Notes: generated by a model from the letters alone, not told the origin. Numbered from the stretch's first letter, positions 7,067 to 16,379 are shown. The stretch: 64,000 nt of DNA from Mesobacillus subterraneus (GCF_020524355.2 NZ_CP129019.1:2232001-2296000); one strand, 5' to 3'. Numbers and translations are program-made.

Positions 7067-8698
7067 CTAGCATAGAATTTCACCTAACTTTTCAGTTAGC
7101 TTCATGTTTTCGCTGTAGTCCACAGGGCAATCGATTAATACCGGTTTATTCATCTCGATCGCTTTCTTGATCGCATCCTTCAATTCTCCGCCTTTTTCTA
7201 TCCCAATCGCTTCAAAACCGTATGATTCTGCCAGTTGGATAAAATCAGGATTACCGAACTTAATATTCGAAGCTCTGTTGAACTCCTTCATCTGCTTCCA
7301 TTCAATCAAGCCGTAGCCGCCATCTCGCCATAAAAGGATGATAATCGGCAGATTCAATCTTTTGACCGTTTCAAGTTCTGCGCTGGACATTTGGAACGCT
7401 CCGTCGCCAACGACCGCGACCACATTCCGATCAGGAAAGACCAATTTTGCAGAAATTGCTGCAGGAACAGCAATACCCATTGAAGCCAGCCCGTTGGATA
7501 TCAGGCAGGTGTTCGGCTCAAAGTTATGGTACATTCTTGCCATCCACATTTTGTGAGCTCCGACATCCGAGATGACGATATCCTCCTCGTTCATTACAGA
7601 CCTGAGATCATGGATGATTTTCTGTGGTTTAACTGGATAGCTCGTATCGCCAGCATAGGCCTCGTATTCATTTAGCGCTTTCTCCCTCACGTTTTCAACC
7701 CATTTGTTAGCCCTTTCCGTGGGTGAAATGACCTTCTCCAATTGCTTGAGGTTTTCATTGATATCACCAATCACGCTATGTTTTACAGGATAATTGGCGT
7801 CCGTTTCGGCTTCTATTGTATCGATGTGTAAAATAGAGCTTTCTCCACCAGGGTTCCAGTTTTTAGGAGGATATTCAGCCATGTCAAAGCCAACCGTAAT
7901 GATTAAATCAGATTGTGCAAAACCACATGTAATATAGTCCTTGCCGCTAACGCCAGCAGTTAATAAACTTTGATCGTTTTGCCAGGAAATCGCTCCTTTT
8001 CCCATGAAGGTATGAACGACGGGAAGATCTGCTTTTTCCGCGAGAGCTCTCAGGCTTTCCTCAGCCTGTCCTCTTTCAACGCCCATTCCAGCAAGAATCA
8101 GAGGATGCTTCGTTTGTTCAATATGCTTGGCTGCATCCTTGATGACACGCTCCCCTGCTTCCATAATCGTCGGTTCAATGATTTCTAAAGGATTCCCTTC
8201 TACTTCCATCGCTGCAATATCTTCCGGGAGGTCTATATGAGTGGCTCCAGGCTTTTCCCCTTGCGCAACATCAAATGCTTTTCGGACTACCTCGGGAATG
8301 ATTTCCGCTTTTTTCACCTGTGTGTTCCACTTCGTTACCGGCTCAAAAATGGAAACCAAGTCATAATATTGATGGGATATTTTATGCTGCCGGTCCAATC
8401 CTGCCTGTCCAGTAATCGCAACTATCGGACTGTGGTCCATATTTGAATTGACCACCCCTGTTAAAAGATTCGTCGCGCCTGGTCCAAGAGTCGCAAGACA
8501 GACACCCGGTTTCCCTGTAAGTCTTCCGTATGTCCCTGCCATAAAAGCGGCATTTGTTTCATGCCTTGTTACAATAAATTCAATACTCGAATGAAGCAGA
8601 GCATCCATAATATCAAGGTTTTCCTCTCCGGGAACACCAAAAATGTATTCAACACCCTCACGTTCCAGACATTTAATCATTAATTCCGCTGCTTTCAT
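7067..8698 (-). CDS. Acetolactate synthase-like ThDP-dependent enzyme
   Basis: Thiamine-diphosphate enzyme of the acetohydroxyacid synthase large-subunit family, 543 residues. The catalytic glutamate is in GVPGEEN (Glu25), and the ThDP/Mg motif opens GDGAFQMSSAELETV and closes in WRDGGYG. No regulatory small subunit or decarboxylase gene is adjacent, which points to a catabolic AlsS-like or other 2-oxoacid lyase role rather than to branched-chain amino acid synthesis. The start at 8698 has AAGGAG 8 nt upstream. Forms an operon with the aldehyde dehydrogenase, which may use its product; this is inference. Confidence 0.85.
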   Translation of the reverse strand: MKAAELMIKCLEREGVEYIFGVPGEENLDIMDALLHSSIEFIVTRHETNAAFMAGTYGRLTGKPGVCLATLGPGATNLLTGVVNSNMDHSPIVAITGQAGLDRQHKISHQYYDLVSIFEPVTKWNTQVKKAEIIPEVVRKAFDVAQGEKPGATHIDLPEDIAAMEVEGNPLEIIEPTIMEAGERVIKDAAKHIEQTKHPLILAGMGVERGQAEESLRALAEKADLPVVHTFMGKGAISWQNDQSLLTAGVSGKDYITCGFAQSDLIITVGFDMAEYPPKNWNPGGESSILHIDTIEAETDANYPVKHSVIGDINENLKQLEKVISPTERANKWVENVREKALNEYEAYAGDTSYPVKPQKIIHDLRSVMNEEDIVISDVGAHKMWMARMYHNFEPNTCLISNGLASMGIAVPAAISAKLVFPDRNVVAVVGDGAFQMSSAELETVKRLNLPIIILLWRDGGYGLIEWKQMKEFNRASNIKFGNPDFIQLAESYGFEAIGIEKGGELKDAIKKAIEMNKPVLIDCPVDYSENMKLTEKLGEILC

Positions 8699-8793
8699 AT
8701 CAACACTCCTTAAAGTGAAATAATCTTTATAGTGACTATTCCACGCTGGAGTGTAGATAAACTTTTGGTAAATACCAGAGGAATAGGAATAAC

Positions 8794-8835
8794 AAAAAAA
8801 GTGCGGCAATCCCTGAAAGGATTACACGCACTTTT
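8794..8835 (-). terminator. Terminator of the terC-like gene
   Basis: Long hairpin (AAAAAGTGCG.CAATCC / GGATTA..CGCACTTTTT) 11 nt past the TerC stop codon, with a T run in the minus direction. Confidence 0.85.
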
Positions 8836-8846
8836 TGGTTCATTCA

Positions 8847-9623
8847 TTATAGAGAGTTTTCTTGACCCTTAGTTTTTTTCGCTGGAGCAAACCATCCAAC
8901 TAGAGCTATTGTAATCAATACTCCATAGAAGATTGTGGTCCAAAGTGTACTATGAGGGAAGTCATGGTCAAGGATAGCGATATCTTCATGAGCCAAAGTA
9001 ATGACTGCAAGCTTCACACCAACCCATGCCACGATTGCATACGCTGTTGTTTCCAATGCTGGACGCTGATCAAGCAGCTTAACGAACCATGTAGCTGCGT
9101 ATTTAATTAAGATCAAACCAGCAATTCCGCCTAGAAGAACGACAATGAACTTTCCGCCGTCCATACCGCCAAAATCTGGCAGCGGTGAATCCGGCAGTCC
9201 AAGGGCAAGAGCAACTGCCGCAAGAATGGAATCAATCGCAAACGCTAGGTCTGCTAAACCGATTTTACCAACAGTCGGCCAGAAGCCCATTCCTCTCGCT
9301 TCCTTCTCTTCTTCTTCACGGATATTTTCATTTTCCTTACCAAACTTCGCCTGTATGACATGCTTCAATCCAAGATAAAGAAGGTAAGCTGCACCGATTG
9401 CCTGTACCTGCCAGACGTTTGCAATGAATGAAATAGCAAATAAAGCCCCAAACCTGAAGACAAACGCCATCAAAATCCCATAACTTATTGCTTTTTTCTT
9501 CTGATCATCAGGTAAATGTTTCGCTATAATTGCCAGTACAAGAGCATTGTCAGCTGATAATAAACCTTCAAGACCGATTAAGATCAATAATGCCCAGGCA
9601 TATTCAAGCCAAATTCCTTCCAT
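8847..9623 (-). CDS. TerC family integral membrane protein
   Basis: 258-residue membrane protein of the TerC/YceF/YkoY family, with about seven hydrophobic segments. The conserved acidic helices are present: EGLLSADNALVLAIIAKHL near residue 20 and ADLAFAIDSILAAVAL near 125. Bacillus TerC proteins export manganese, in part to metallate secreted enzymes; that role is inferred from the family. No clear yybP-ykoY manganese riboswitch was recognised upstream. Monocistronic with its own terminator. Confidence 0.9.
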   Translation of the reverse strand: MEGIWLEYAWALLILIGLEGLLSADNALVLAIIAKHLPDDQKKKAISYGILMAFVFRFGALFAISFIANVWQVQAIGAAYLLYLGLKHVIQAKFGKENENIREEEEKEARGMGFWPTVGKIGLADLAFAIDSILAAVALALGLPDSPLPDFGGMDGGKFIVVLLGGIAGLILIKYAATWFVKLLDQRPALETTAYAIVAWVGVKLAVITLAHEDIAILDHDFPHSTLWTTIFYGVLITIALVGWFAPAKKTKGQENSL

Positions 9624-10083
9624 CAACCTCTCTCCTTCCTCTTACACAACTCTTATGTAAATGTCTCATTAACAATAGAATTACCCATTAAGCCCCACAC
9701 AATCCAAAGGAATAATACTGAGTTTCATTCTATGTCTTCCTCATTTATCTATTTCCATATACCTTTTAACACCAAAAGATAAACTTACCAACAGATAAAT
9801 GGTGGAGACTATAATACTCTATATTTTTTCAGAAAAATATTCAACATTTTTGTTTTTTTTCGAATCAAAAAATAAACAGACCAGGTTGTCCGTTTTGTTG
9901 GTCATATATTGCGTACTGATCACTAGCCGTATTGTGATATGTATCCTGATAACTTCTATATAATTCAATGACTTTAGTTCTGATTATGAACATTTTTATT
10001 GAGGACTATTGTTAAATAAGCTATGACTGAAAAAGTAAACTGCATGGTTAGTACTTCCCTTTCAGCTAGTCATTTTAACACAC
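9624..10083. other. Long intergenic stretch upstream of terC
   Basis: 460 AT-rich bases. No ORF, tRNA, terminator-like hairpin or repeat array was found. It contains the terC promoter and possibly a leader, but no known riboswitch consensus could be read by eye. Confidence 0.4.
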
Positions 10084-10365
10084 TTAACAATTATAGCATT
10101 TTTTTCCGTATTGGAAATAAAAAAACTGCCAATCCAGGCAGCTGACTATAATTAACATAATTATTACCATACGGAGTTGGGACTTAACAGCACTTGGATA
10201 GCTTTTATTCATTTCCGCCTGGATCATTTGAATGTCCCCAAATTGCTCAAGGACACTTAAATTGCCTCTGGTTTTCAACACCTTGCTTATTATAGGTCCA
10301 ATAATGATCAATAAAACAGCTGTCACTTTAGACAGCTGAAAAAGGCCTATCTTAATATTCGTCAC
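10084..10365 (-). CDS. Hypothetical two-helix membrane protein
   Basis: 93 residues with two hydrophobic segments (about 12-27 and 66-80) and a cytoplasmic-looking loop between them. Its GTG start overlaps the end of the upstream small gene by 14 nt, suggesting translational coupling. The C terminus FFYFQYGKKCYNC is Cys- and aromatic-rich. No family recognised. Confidence 0.55.
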   Translation of the reverse strand: MTNIKIGLFQLSKVTAVLLIIIGPIISKVLKTRGNLSVLEQFGDIQMIQAEMNKSYPSAVKSQLRMVIIMLIIVSCLDWQFFYFQYGKKCYNC

Positions 10366-10588
10366 GTTGCGGTTTATAAGCTTCTCTATTCTTGAGTTTT
10401 GTTAGCCTGTAATCATGTGCTTTAGATGAAGATGAATGGGAGTTAGGAATGTTGTGTTTTCTTTCCTTTTTCCAGTCATTATCGTCTTCATCAAATTCAT
10501 GGAGAAAATGAGCCGTCCGCATTTCTTTTTTAGCAGTGATCACGCGTTTCGATGGACGCCTTTTACCTGATTGACCCTTTGTATCCAT
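10352..10588 (-). CDS. Hypothetical small charged protein
   Basis: 78 residues, rich in Lys, Arg, Asp and Ser, without hydrophobic segments, probably disordered. The start at 10588 follows an AGGGGGGGG tract at Shine-Dalgarno distance; an upstream ATG at 10630 lacks one. First gene of a two-gene unit with the overlapping membrane protein. No known domain. Confidence 0.5.
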   Translation of the reverse strand: MDTKGQSGKRRPSKRVITAKKEMRTAHFLHEFDEDDNDWKKERKHNIPNSHSSSSKAHDYRLTKLKNREAYKPQRDEY

Positions 10589-10820
10589 CTCAGCCCCCCC
10601 CTGGTATTCAAGCGGTTTCTTCCCTTTCATTTTACCACGGTTATAGTCGTCCTATTATAAACATAAGTTGAAATTCAGAAAGTTTTTCTTCTGCTCGCAC
10701 AAAACTATTCTCACTTTGAATATTTTATAATTTTTTCCTAAAAAACCCTTTTAATCAGTGTAATTTTACACTATATTGAATGTATGGTAATTTTTTCGGT
10801 ATTTAAAAGGGGGATAAACA

Positions 10821-12113
10821 GTGAATAGAAAGAAAACTTTATCGGGGATAATTGCTTTTGTTACTTTGTTGTTGATTTCAAGCATCAGTTATATGTTGTT
10901 GGCAGACCGGGACGCCTATAAATACTATACAGGTCTGGGGAGTGGGCTAGCCATTTCTGAGGATGATCAACTCATAGCCTTTTCCTATTTTAATAATGGT
11001 CAAGCGGCAATCTATACAGCTAGTCAAGATGGTGGAGATGTTAAAAGAGTGAGCAACCCTGAACAGGTTTATCACAGTAACCCTCAGTTTTCACCAGATG
11101 GAAGCAAGATTTTATATTTATCACAGGACAATAACCAAATTCAATCGCTTTACATAGCAAATGTAGATGGAGCCAATCCTAACAAAATTTCAGATCCATC
11201 ACAGCATATTTCTGGCGCTGTCTTTTCTGATGACAACGAAACAATTTTCTTTGCAAGTATGCCGGCAGAAGAATTTAAAAAGACTGAAGGGGAGACTAAA
11301 GAGGGCTATGATCTTTTTTCCGTTAAAATGGATGGCTCTCAAATGGAACAGTTAACTGATAGAGACTTCTACACAGTGGATAGCCTTATCTTTTCTCGTG
11401 AAAAAAGGGAAATCTTCTTCCAGGATTATGAAGATATAAATGCATTTGATTTGGAGGATGAACGGGTGTACACGGCAGATTTCAGCAGTAAAATGCCTGC
11501 AGAATTTTTTCATCTCTCGCTTTCGCCTAAGCTTAATGCATTAGCTTATACAACGATCACTGATGAATCAAAGAACAAATCCCTGTTTGAATACGATTTA
11601 TTTCTAAAAGATTTACAAAATGGAGAAGCCAAGAGGCTCACCGACTTGAATTCATCTATCGTTTCTCCGGTCTTTTTTAACGATAAAAATGAAATTCTCT
11701 TCCTTGAATATTTAAATTGGCCGCAAGAACCAGAGGAATATAAGTTAAGGACAGTAGACATAGGAACCAAGAAGTTAAAGGATATTAGGCTTGAAATGCC
11801 AGATCTTGAATCCAGCAACTTTGTCATGAAGGCCATTGATTATTCAGTTAACAGCTGGACAGTTGGCCTATTATATACAGTGCTGCTAATGCTTATTACT
11901 GTATACGTAAAGCATGAAAAAGTATTTTTGCCTTCGATAATCAGCCTTGTATTTGGATTATTAACAATAGCGGCAAGCTTGGTTGTTGCTGCCACGGTAG
12001 ATCCTTGGGCAGGAATTGGCGTCGGCATGCTGGCAGCAGGATTACTAGTTTGTACTCTCGTTCTATTCATCTTTGCCTTTGTCATTAAGCTTTTAAGAAA
12101 AGGAGCAAAATAA
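10821..12113 (+). CDS. TolB-like beta-propeller membrane protein
   Basis: 430 residues. An N-terminal membrane anchor (about 7-28) is followed by an extracytoplasmic domain of PD40/TolB-type repeats (for example NPQFSPDGSKILYLS near 90, and GAVFSDDNETIFFAS). Three hydrophobic segments close the C terminus (about 350-425). The propeller suggests a binding or scaffolding role at the cell surface; no catalytic residues are evident. AAAGGGGGAT precedes the GTG/ATG region. The next gene, another membrane protein, starts one base after its stop. Confidence 0.75.
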   Translation: MNRKKTLSGIIAFVTLLLISSISYMLLADRDAYKYYTGLGSGLAISEDDQLIAFSYFNNGQAAIYTASQDGGDVKRVSNPEQVYHSNPQFSPDGSKILYLSQDNNQIQSLYIANVDGANPNKISDPSQHISGAVFSDDNETIFFASMPAEEFKKTEGETKEGYDLFSVKMDGSQMEQLTDRDFYTVDSLIFSREKREIFFQDYEDINAFDLEDERVYTADFSSKMPAEFFHLSLSPKLNALAYTTITDESKNKSLFEYDLFLKDLQNGEAKRLTDLNSSIVSPVFFNDKNEILFLEYLNWPQEPEEYKLRTVDIGTKKLKDIRLEMPDLESSNFVMKAIDYSVNSWTVGLLYTVLLMLITVYVKHEKVFLPSIISLVFGLLTIAASLVVAATVDPWAGIGVGMLAAGLLVCTLVLFIFAFVIKLLRKGAK

Positions 12114-12114
12114 C

Positions 12115-12408
12115 ATGCCAGATTCAGTAGGAATGATATTGACGCTCTTAATGAATATTGCTCTTTTTGGGGTGGCGAATTATTTTGCAGTGAAGCATTC
12201 TGCAAGGAATATAAAAAGACGGCTTATTGCCGGATTCGTCTTCCTCATGTTTTCACCAGTAATTTTCTTCAGCACTCTCTACCTCGGTTTTACGTGGGAT
12301 GACTCGGGATGGGGTGCAGGAATCCTGACTGTAATTTATACCGGGCTATATATATTGAATGGACTCATCCTGTTGTTGTCCTCCATTCACATTTATTTCA
12401 GGAAATAG
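12115..12408 (+). CDS. Hypothetical membrane protein
   Basis: 97 residues with three predicted membrane helices (about 7-22, 36-57 and 68-92) and short charged loops. Starts immediately after the propeller gene and ends before a terminator, so it is the second gene of that operon and may be its membrane partner. No family recognised. Confidence 0.7.
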   Translation: MPDSVGMILTLLMNIALFGVANYFAVKHSARNIKRRLIAGFVFLMFSPVIFFSTLYLGFTWDDSGWGAGILTVIYTGLYILNGLILLLSSIHIYFRK

Positions 12409-12418
12409 ATATTCAGAG

Positions 12419-12452
12419 CTGTCCAATGATAAATGATTGGACAGTTTTTTTC
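12419..12452 (+). terminator. Terminator of the propeller operon
   Basis: Hairpin CTGTCCAAT / ATTGGACAG followed by seven T residues. Confidence 0.9.
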
Positions 12453-12488
12453 TGTGAAATTACAAAAAGCCGCCAATGGCAGCTTCGA

Positions 12489-12683
12489 TTAACTCTTCTT
12501 ATCAGTATCGTTTTCCCCGATTTCCTTCTTAATATCATCAGCGAGTCCATTCGTCGCGTTCTTGAATTCTCTCATCGACTTGCCGACTGCCCGTCCGATT
12601 TCAGGGAGTTTGTTTGTCCCAAAAATGATCAGCGCAATTACGAGAATCAGGATTAATCCTGGAAATCCTATATTTGAAAACAT
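12489..12683 (-). CDS. tatA: Twin-arginine translocase subunit TatA/TatE family
   Basis: 64 residues with the full TatA layout: short N terminus, hydrophobic helix (about 6-22), the [20 protein letters not shown] hinge and amphipathic helix, and a charged tail. TatA oligomers form the pore for folded proteins exported with twin-arginine signals. No tatC is adjacent, as often seen for additional TatA copies in bacilli. AGGAGAGA lies upstream of the ATG. Confidence 0.93.
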   Translation of the reverse strand: MFSNIGFPGLILILVIALIIFGTNKLPEIGRAVGKSMREFKNATNGLADDIKKEIGENDTDKKS

Positions 12684-12820
12684 TATATCTCTCCTATTGA
12701 AAAAAGTTACATCTATTATATCGAATCATCACTACAAATTAAAGGCTTAGCGTTTTTATGTATCAAATCCCCCTCTATGAAGACAATAAGATTGATTATT
12801 TTGCATAAGGGGTGTTAAAA

Positions 12821-13339
12821 ATGAAACTAAAATTAATCCAAGTTGCAGCATGCTTTTTTTTCCTGATAAGTTTTTCCGGAGCTGTTCAGGCGCAGACTGA
12901 ATTACCAGCTGACTTTGGAGCAAAGGGTGCACTGAAGGATTCCTCGATCACATTTGATGAAGCTTTAATTTATGCCATCCAGGATGAATACCTTGCACAG
13001 GCTCGGTATGACGCTGTCATCGGAAAGTTCGGCAACATCAGGCCTTTTAACAATATCATGGCAGCGGAGCAGCAACATATCAGTGCCCTCGTTTCCTTGT
13101 TTCAGAAGTACGATAAACAAATTCCCGAAGACAATGCCAAGCAATATGTTTCAGCACCTGGAACACTGAAGGAAGCATTTAATCAAGGAGTTCAGGGAGA
13201 AATCGATAATATTGCGATGTATGATAAGTTAAAAACGATTCCCTCCCTGCCAGAGGATGCGCAAATGGTGTTTACGCAATTAGGAAATGCTTCAAAAAAT
13301 CACCTAAGAGCCTTCCAAAGAGGTGCAGTCCGCAATTAA
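12821..13339 (+). CDS. DUF2202 ferritin-like secreted protein
   Basis: 172 residues. A signal peptide ends at about AVQAQ (residue 25), followed by a helical domain with the spaced motifs EYLAQARYDAVI and MAAEQQHISAL that resemble the carboxylate/histidine metal ligands of ferritin-like folds. DUF2202 proteins are exported in several bacteria; function unproven. The ATG at 12821 was chosen over a GTG at 12812, which would overlap the AAGGGG ribosome binding site. Monocistronic. Confidence 0.85.
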   Translation: MKLKLIQVAACFFFLISFSGAVQAQTELPADFGAKGALKDSSITFDEALIYAIQDEYLAQARYDAVIGKFGNIRPFNNIMAAEQQHISALVSLFQKYDKQIPEDNAKQYVSAPGTLKEAFNQGVQGEIDNIAMYDKLKTIPSLPEDAQMVFTQLGNASKNHLRAFQRGAVRN

Positions 13340-13398
13340 GGAATAATAAATACTGAATCTCCTATTAATAGGATTTTTTGAGCCTTTAAATTGTAACG

Positions 13399-13434
13399 AC
13401 GCTTGGTTAATTGGATCCAAGCGTTATTTTTTTT
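13399..13434 (+). terminator. Terminator of the DUF2202 gene
   Basis: Stem ACGCTTGG / CCAAGCGT followed by a T-rich tract. Confidence 0.85.
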
Positions 13435-13864
13435 ATAAGGCCGCCTGATAAATTTCAGGGACACCAAAGCACTTGCACTTTTACAACCAACAGGAGCATT
13501 TAATCTTTTATGCCTTTCTCTCATTTTCAAAACTACAGTTTCATTGGATCTATCTTTGCTGCTTCAATAGTAATTCTTCAATGAAATGATTATTGCCTTC
13601 AAGTATATCTGCACTTCATTTTCCCCCTATGCCAACATTTTTGCAGTAATAATCGCGAATCCCCCTTGATTTGGTCACTCGATTTATATGTATTTTTCTA
13701 GCTTATCCTCTCGAGATTTGCATTATCTTCTGTTTCTTGTTATGATGAATAAGAATTATTTTTGTTCGGTGTAAAGGATAGTATAAGTTTTGACTTTTCG
13801 TCTTGATGATCACTTTGGGCAAGGATAGTAATAAGTTGTGCGTTAGCACTAGGAGGCAACAATT
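13435..13864. other. Intergenic region with the cold-shock gene leader
   Basis: 430 bases without a supported gene. The last 100 or so are likely the 5' leader of the cold-shock mRNA. Just before the AGGAGG site a small hairpin can form (GTGC-GTTA-GCAC, about 13837-13848), and GTTG/CAAC can close around it. Such leaders control translation at low temperature in csp genes; this is inferred. Confidence 0.4.
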
Positions 13865-14065
13865 ATGGAACAAGGTACAGTGAAATGGTTTAATGCAGAA
13901 AAAGGTTTCGGTTTCATCGAGCGTGAAAATGGAGACGACGTATTCGTACACTTCTCTGCTATCCAAAGCGAAGGCTTCAAGTCTTTAGATGAAGGTCAAA
14001 AAGTAACATTTGACGTTGAGCAAGGTGCTCGTGGAGCTCAAGCTGCAAACGTTCAAAAAGCTTAA
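13865..14065 (+). CDS. cspA: Cold-shock protein, CspA family
   Basis: 66-residue single cold-shock domain that binds single-stranded RNA and DNA as an RNA chaperone. RNP1 (KGFGFIE) and RNP2 (VFVHF) are intact, with the usual aromatic residues. GC content and codon choice are higher than in neighbouring genes, as expected for a highly expressed protein. AGGAGG lies upstream, after a probable structured leader, and a strong terminator follows. The specific paralogue letter cannot be assigned. Confidence 0.95.
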   Translation: MEQGTVKWFNAEKGFGFIERENGDDVFVHFSAIQSEGFKSLDEGQKVTFDVEQGARGAQAANVQKA

Positions 14066-14083
14066 TCATAACCTGATTAATCC

Positions 14084-14114
14084 AACAGGCTCTTTTATAA
14101 GAGCCTGTTTTTTG
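14084..14114 (+). terminator. Terminator of the cold-shock gene
   Basis: Hairpin AACAGGCTCTT / AAGAGCCTGTT followed by TTTTTTG. Confidence 0.95.
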
Positions 14115-14169
14115 TTTTCCTGTTTCATGCTCATAAAACTAGAATGGAGATTGAATAATTTCCTCTGTC

Positions 14170-14306
14170 TCGATATCCAGCAACAAATCTTGATCTTACT
14201 TTCACCCCCTTCACTCCCCCATGACACTAATTTCAACCTTATGCTCACTGAGAATTTCCTGAAACTTTTTTACATCTGCAGGTTTTGGACGGTCTGGCTG
14301 TTCATT
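14170..14306 (-). pseudogene. Decayed coding remnant, possibly RlmN/Cfr-like C terminus
   Basis: On the minus strand an open stretch without a start codon (14306-14211) encodes RPKPADVKKFQEILSEHKV followed by EISVMGE and a TGA. The pattern resembles the C-terminal region of RlmN/Cfr radical-SAM RNA methyltransferases, where a similar helix precedes a Gly-Asp-Ile-Ala-Cys-Gly tail. A shifted frame just after it reads KIKICCWI, vaguely like that tail. The rest of the gene is absent. Assignment is tentative. Confidence 0.3.
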
Positions 14307-14350
14307 TTATCGTAGTTAGTTACCTTCGCTAATAGATTATGCATGAAACA

Positions 14351-14382
14351 AAAAGAGCAGCACCCCAATGGGACTGCCCTCT
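14351..14382 (-). terminator. Probable terminator of nhaC
   Basis: Imperfect hairpin around AAGAGCAG...CTGCCCTCTT, immediately past the antiporter stop codon, with a T-rich run (TTTTTGTTTC) in the minus direction. Confidence 0.55.
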
Positions 14383-14385
14383 TAA

Positions 14386-15807
14386 CTATGAAGCTTTTCT
14401 TACAGATTCTGTACTTGAACTTTCCTTCTTCACAAACTCCAGTTTAAAACCGAACAAAGCAAAGATAATCGATAAGATCGGTACTGTGAAATTCAGTACG
14501 GCATATGGTGCGTATTCAAATGGATGGACAGACAATGCTGAAATGATGAATACGGCGCATGTATTCCAGGGAACCAGGGGTGAAGTCACCGTGCCTCCAT
14601 CCTCGACGGCACGAGATAGGTTTTTCGAATGAAGCCCCTTGTCATCGTATGCTTTTTTATACATCCGTCCTGGTAAAAGAACTGATAGGTACTGTTCTCC
14701 TGCAGCCACATTTGTTATAAATGAAGTCACAACCGTAGAAACAACGAGGCTTCGAGCTGAACGGGCCAGCTTCAGTATTTTCTCTACGATTGATTGCAGC
14801 ATACCCGTCTGCTCCATTACACCTGCAAAAGCCATCGCTATCAGAGCAAGAGACACGGTATACATCATATCCTGAATTCCGCCTCTGCTAAAAAGTTCGT
14901 CTACAGAAGCGTTCCTCGTTTCAATTGAAAAACCGTTTTGAAGGGTATTGACCGCATCGGCTATTGCCCCACCTTGAACGGTAAACTGCGTCATCCACCC
15001 AAGAAATACTCCTACGATAAGGGCTGGAAGTGCTGGCACCTTGAAAGCAACCAGTAAAATAACTGCTGCTGGAACTAGAAGCAACCATGGCGATATTACA
15101 AAATTAGATTGAATCACATTCATGATTTCTAAAATCTGTTGATTATCGACTCCTGTATTGCTAAAATCTCTGCCAAGGTACCAATAGACACCAAGAGCAA
15201 TCAAAAAGGCTGGCACTGTCGTATAAACCATATGGCGGATATGGGCAAACAGATCTGTCCCCGTGATTCCTGCCGCCAGATTGGTTGTATCGGACAATGG
15301 CGACATTTTATCGCCGAAATAAGAGCCTGAAATGATCGCCCCTGCTACCATGGGAGCAGGAATTCCCATGCTGATCCCGATTCCCATACCAGCGACACCA
15401 ATTGTTCCCATTGTAGACCATGAACTTCCAATAGCCAGGGTAATCAAAGCCGTAATGATACTAATTGATACAAGGAACATGGATGGACTCATTATTTTAA
15501 GGCCATAGTAAACCATCGTTGCTACAACTCCGCCGCCAATCCATGAACCGATGATCATTCCAACTGTGATGATGATCAAAATTGCCGGTAAAGCCATTTT
15601 AATTCCTTTATAAATACCTTCTTCGATAAAATTCCACTTAAAACCTGCAAACCAGGCAACAAGACCTGCCACCACCGTTCCGATAATCAGCGGAATATGC
15701 GGGTCTCCTTCAAACTTAACAATCGTTACTGCCATTGAAACTACCATAACTAATAAAGGGATGATAGCAAGACCAAATGGCACTTTTCTCTCAATACTTT
15801 TCCCCAT
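14386..15807 (-). CDS. nhaC: Na+/H+ antiporter NhaC family
   Basis: 473-residue polytopic membrane protein with about eleven hydrophobic segments. The family's glycine/serine-rich conserved blocks are visible: AIGSSWSTMGTIGVAGMGIG near 165, ISGSYFGDKMSPLSDTTNLA near 198 and SFITNVAAGEQY near 373. It exchanges sodium, or malate/lactate in some relatives, for protons across the membrane. AAGGAGG precedes the ATG. Monocistronic; the region upstream holds no recognised operator. Confidence 0.9.
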   Translation of the reverse strand: MGKSIERKVPFGLAIIPLLVMVVSMAVTIVKFEGDPHIPLIIGTVVAGLVAWFAGFKWNFIEEGIYKGIKMALPAILIIITVGMIIGSWIGGGVVATMVYYGLKIMSPSMFLVSISIITALITLAIGSSWSTMGTIGVAGMGIGISMGIPAPMVAGAIISGSYFGDKMSPLSDTTNLAAGITGTDLFAHIRHMVYTTVPAFLIALGVYWYLGRDFSNTGVDNQQILEIMNVIQSNFVISPWLLLVPAAVILLVAFKVPALPALIVGVFLGWMTQFTVQGGAIADAVNTLQNGFSIETRNASVDELFSRGGIQDMMYTVSLALIAMAFAGVMEQTGMLQSIVEKILKLARSARSLVVSTVVTSFITNVAAGEQYLSVLLPGRMYKKAYDDKGLHSKNLSRAVEDGGTVTSPLVPWNTCAVFIISALSVHPFEYAPYAVLNFTVPILSIIFALFGFKLEFVKKESSSTESVRKAS

Positions 15808-15981
15808 TTGTTTTCCTCCTTGCTGTCTCGTTAACTGTCTTTACCCTCAAAACCAGACAGTTAGACAAGCAAGAAATTGGAAATACCAAGAGTTCAGTCA
15901 TGCCGCTCCGTTACATGCCTGGCGTTCCAATAGTCGTAATTGCCCCCTCAAGAGATGAATTCTGCTATTTTTTCGAGTTGA

Positions 15982-16155
15982 TTTGTATTTTTCCAATCAC
16001 CACTTGTTCATTCAGTTCTTTGGCTGTGGGATCACATCTATAAGGACCCTGTCCAATTTGAGCATGGGCCCAATCGCAGCTGGCAACCAATCCGACACGC
16101 TTGGGACGACCTGTACAGGAATCTCTTCAAAAAGAAAAATCTAGTCTCCGACTAG
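15982..16155 (+). pseudogene. Possible coding remnant upstream of nhaC
   Basis: In the 340-base space between nhaC and the next gene, the plus strand has an open stretch with no start codon that reads WDHIYKDPVQFEHGPNRSW, then QPIRHAWDDLYRNLFKKK. It closes at a TAG inside the hairpin at 16131-16165. The amino-acid choice looks protein-like, but no family was recognised. Could be chance. Confidence 0.25.
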
Positions 16156-16165
16156 ATTTTCTTTT
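16131..16165 (-). terminator. Terminator of the 75-residue gene
   Basis: Hairpin AAAGAAAAATCTAGTC / GACTAGATTTTCTTT; the stop codon of the minus-strand gene lies inside the stem. Confidence 0.85.
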
Positions 16166-16379
16166 TAATCTCTTCTCTTAAGGAATCCACTAGCTCCTCA
16201 GATAAGTTTGCTGGCAGTGATTTACCATTTTCAACAACCCAGGCATTCATTAATTCTAGGTCTGATTTTTGAAAAGTAATGATATAATTCTGATGCTCCA
16301 AAGTGAATTCAACTGTAACATGTTCCTCACCATAAGATTCCTCGTCAATAATCATATTTGTCATTTTATAGGATTTCAT
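16152..16379 (-). CDS. Hypothetical 75-residue protein
   Basis: Soluble, acidic, predicted alpha/beta small protein (MKSYKMTNMIIDEESYGEEH) ending in the helix LSEELVDSLREEIKKKI. AAAGGAG precedes the ATG and a strong terminator follows. No family recognised. Stands alone between nhaC and the GreA-like gene. Confidence 0.65.
   Translation of the reverse strand: MKSYKMTNMIIDEESYGEEHVTVEFTLEHQNYIITFQKSDLELMNAWVVENGKSLPANLSEELVDSLREEIKKKI

Noticed and set aside
9624..10083. yybP-ykoY manganese riboswitch upstream of terC
   Set aside because: Expected from the family, but the conserved loop sequences could not be found by eye.
13336..13530. 64-residue minus-strand ORF after the DUF2202 gene
   Set aside because: It spans the terminator hairpin, has no ribosome binding site and reads as low-information sequence.
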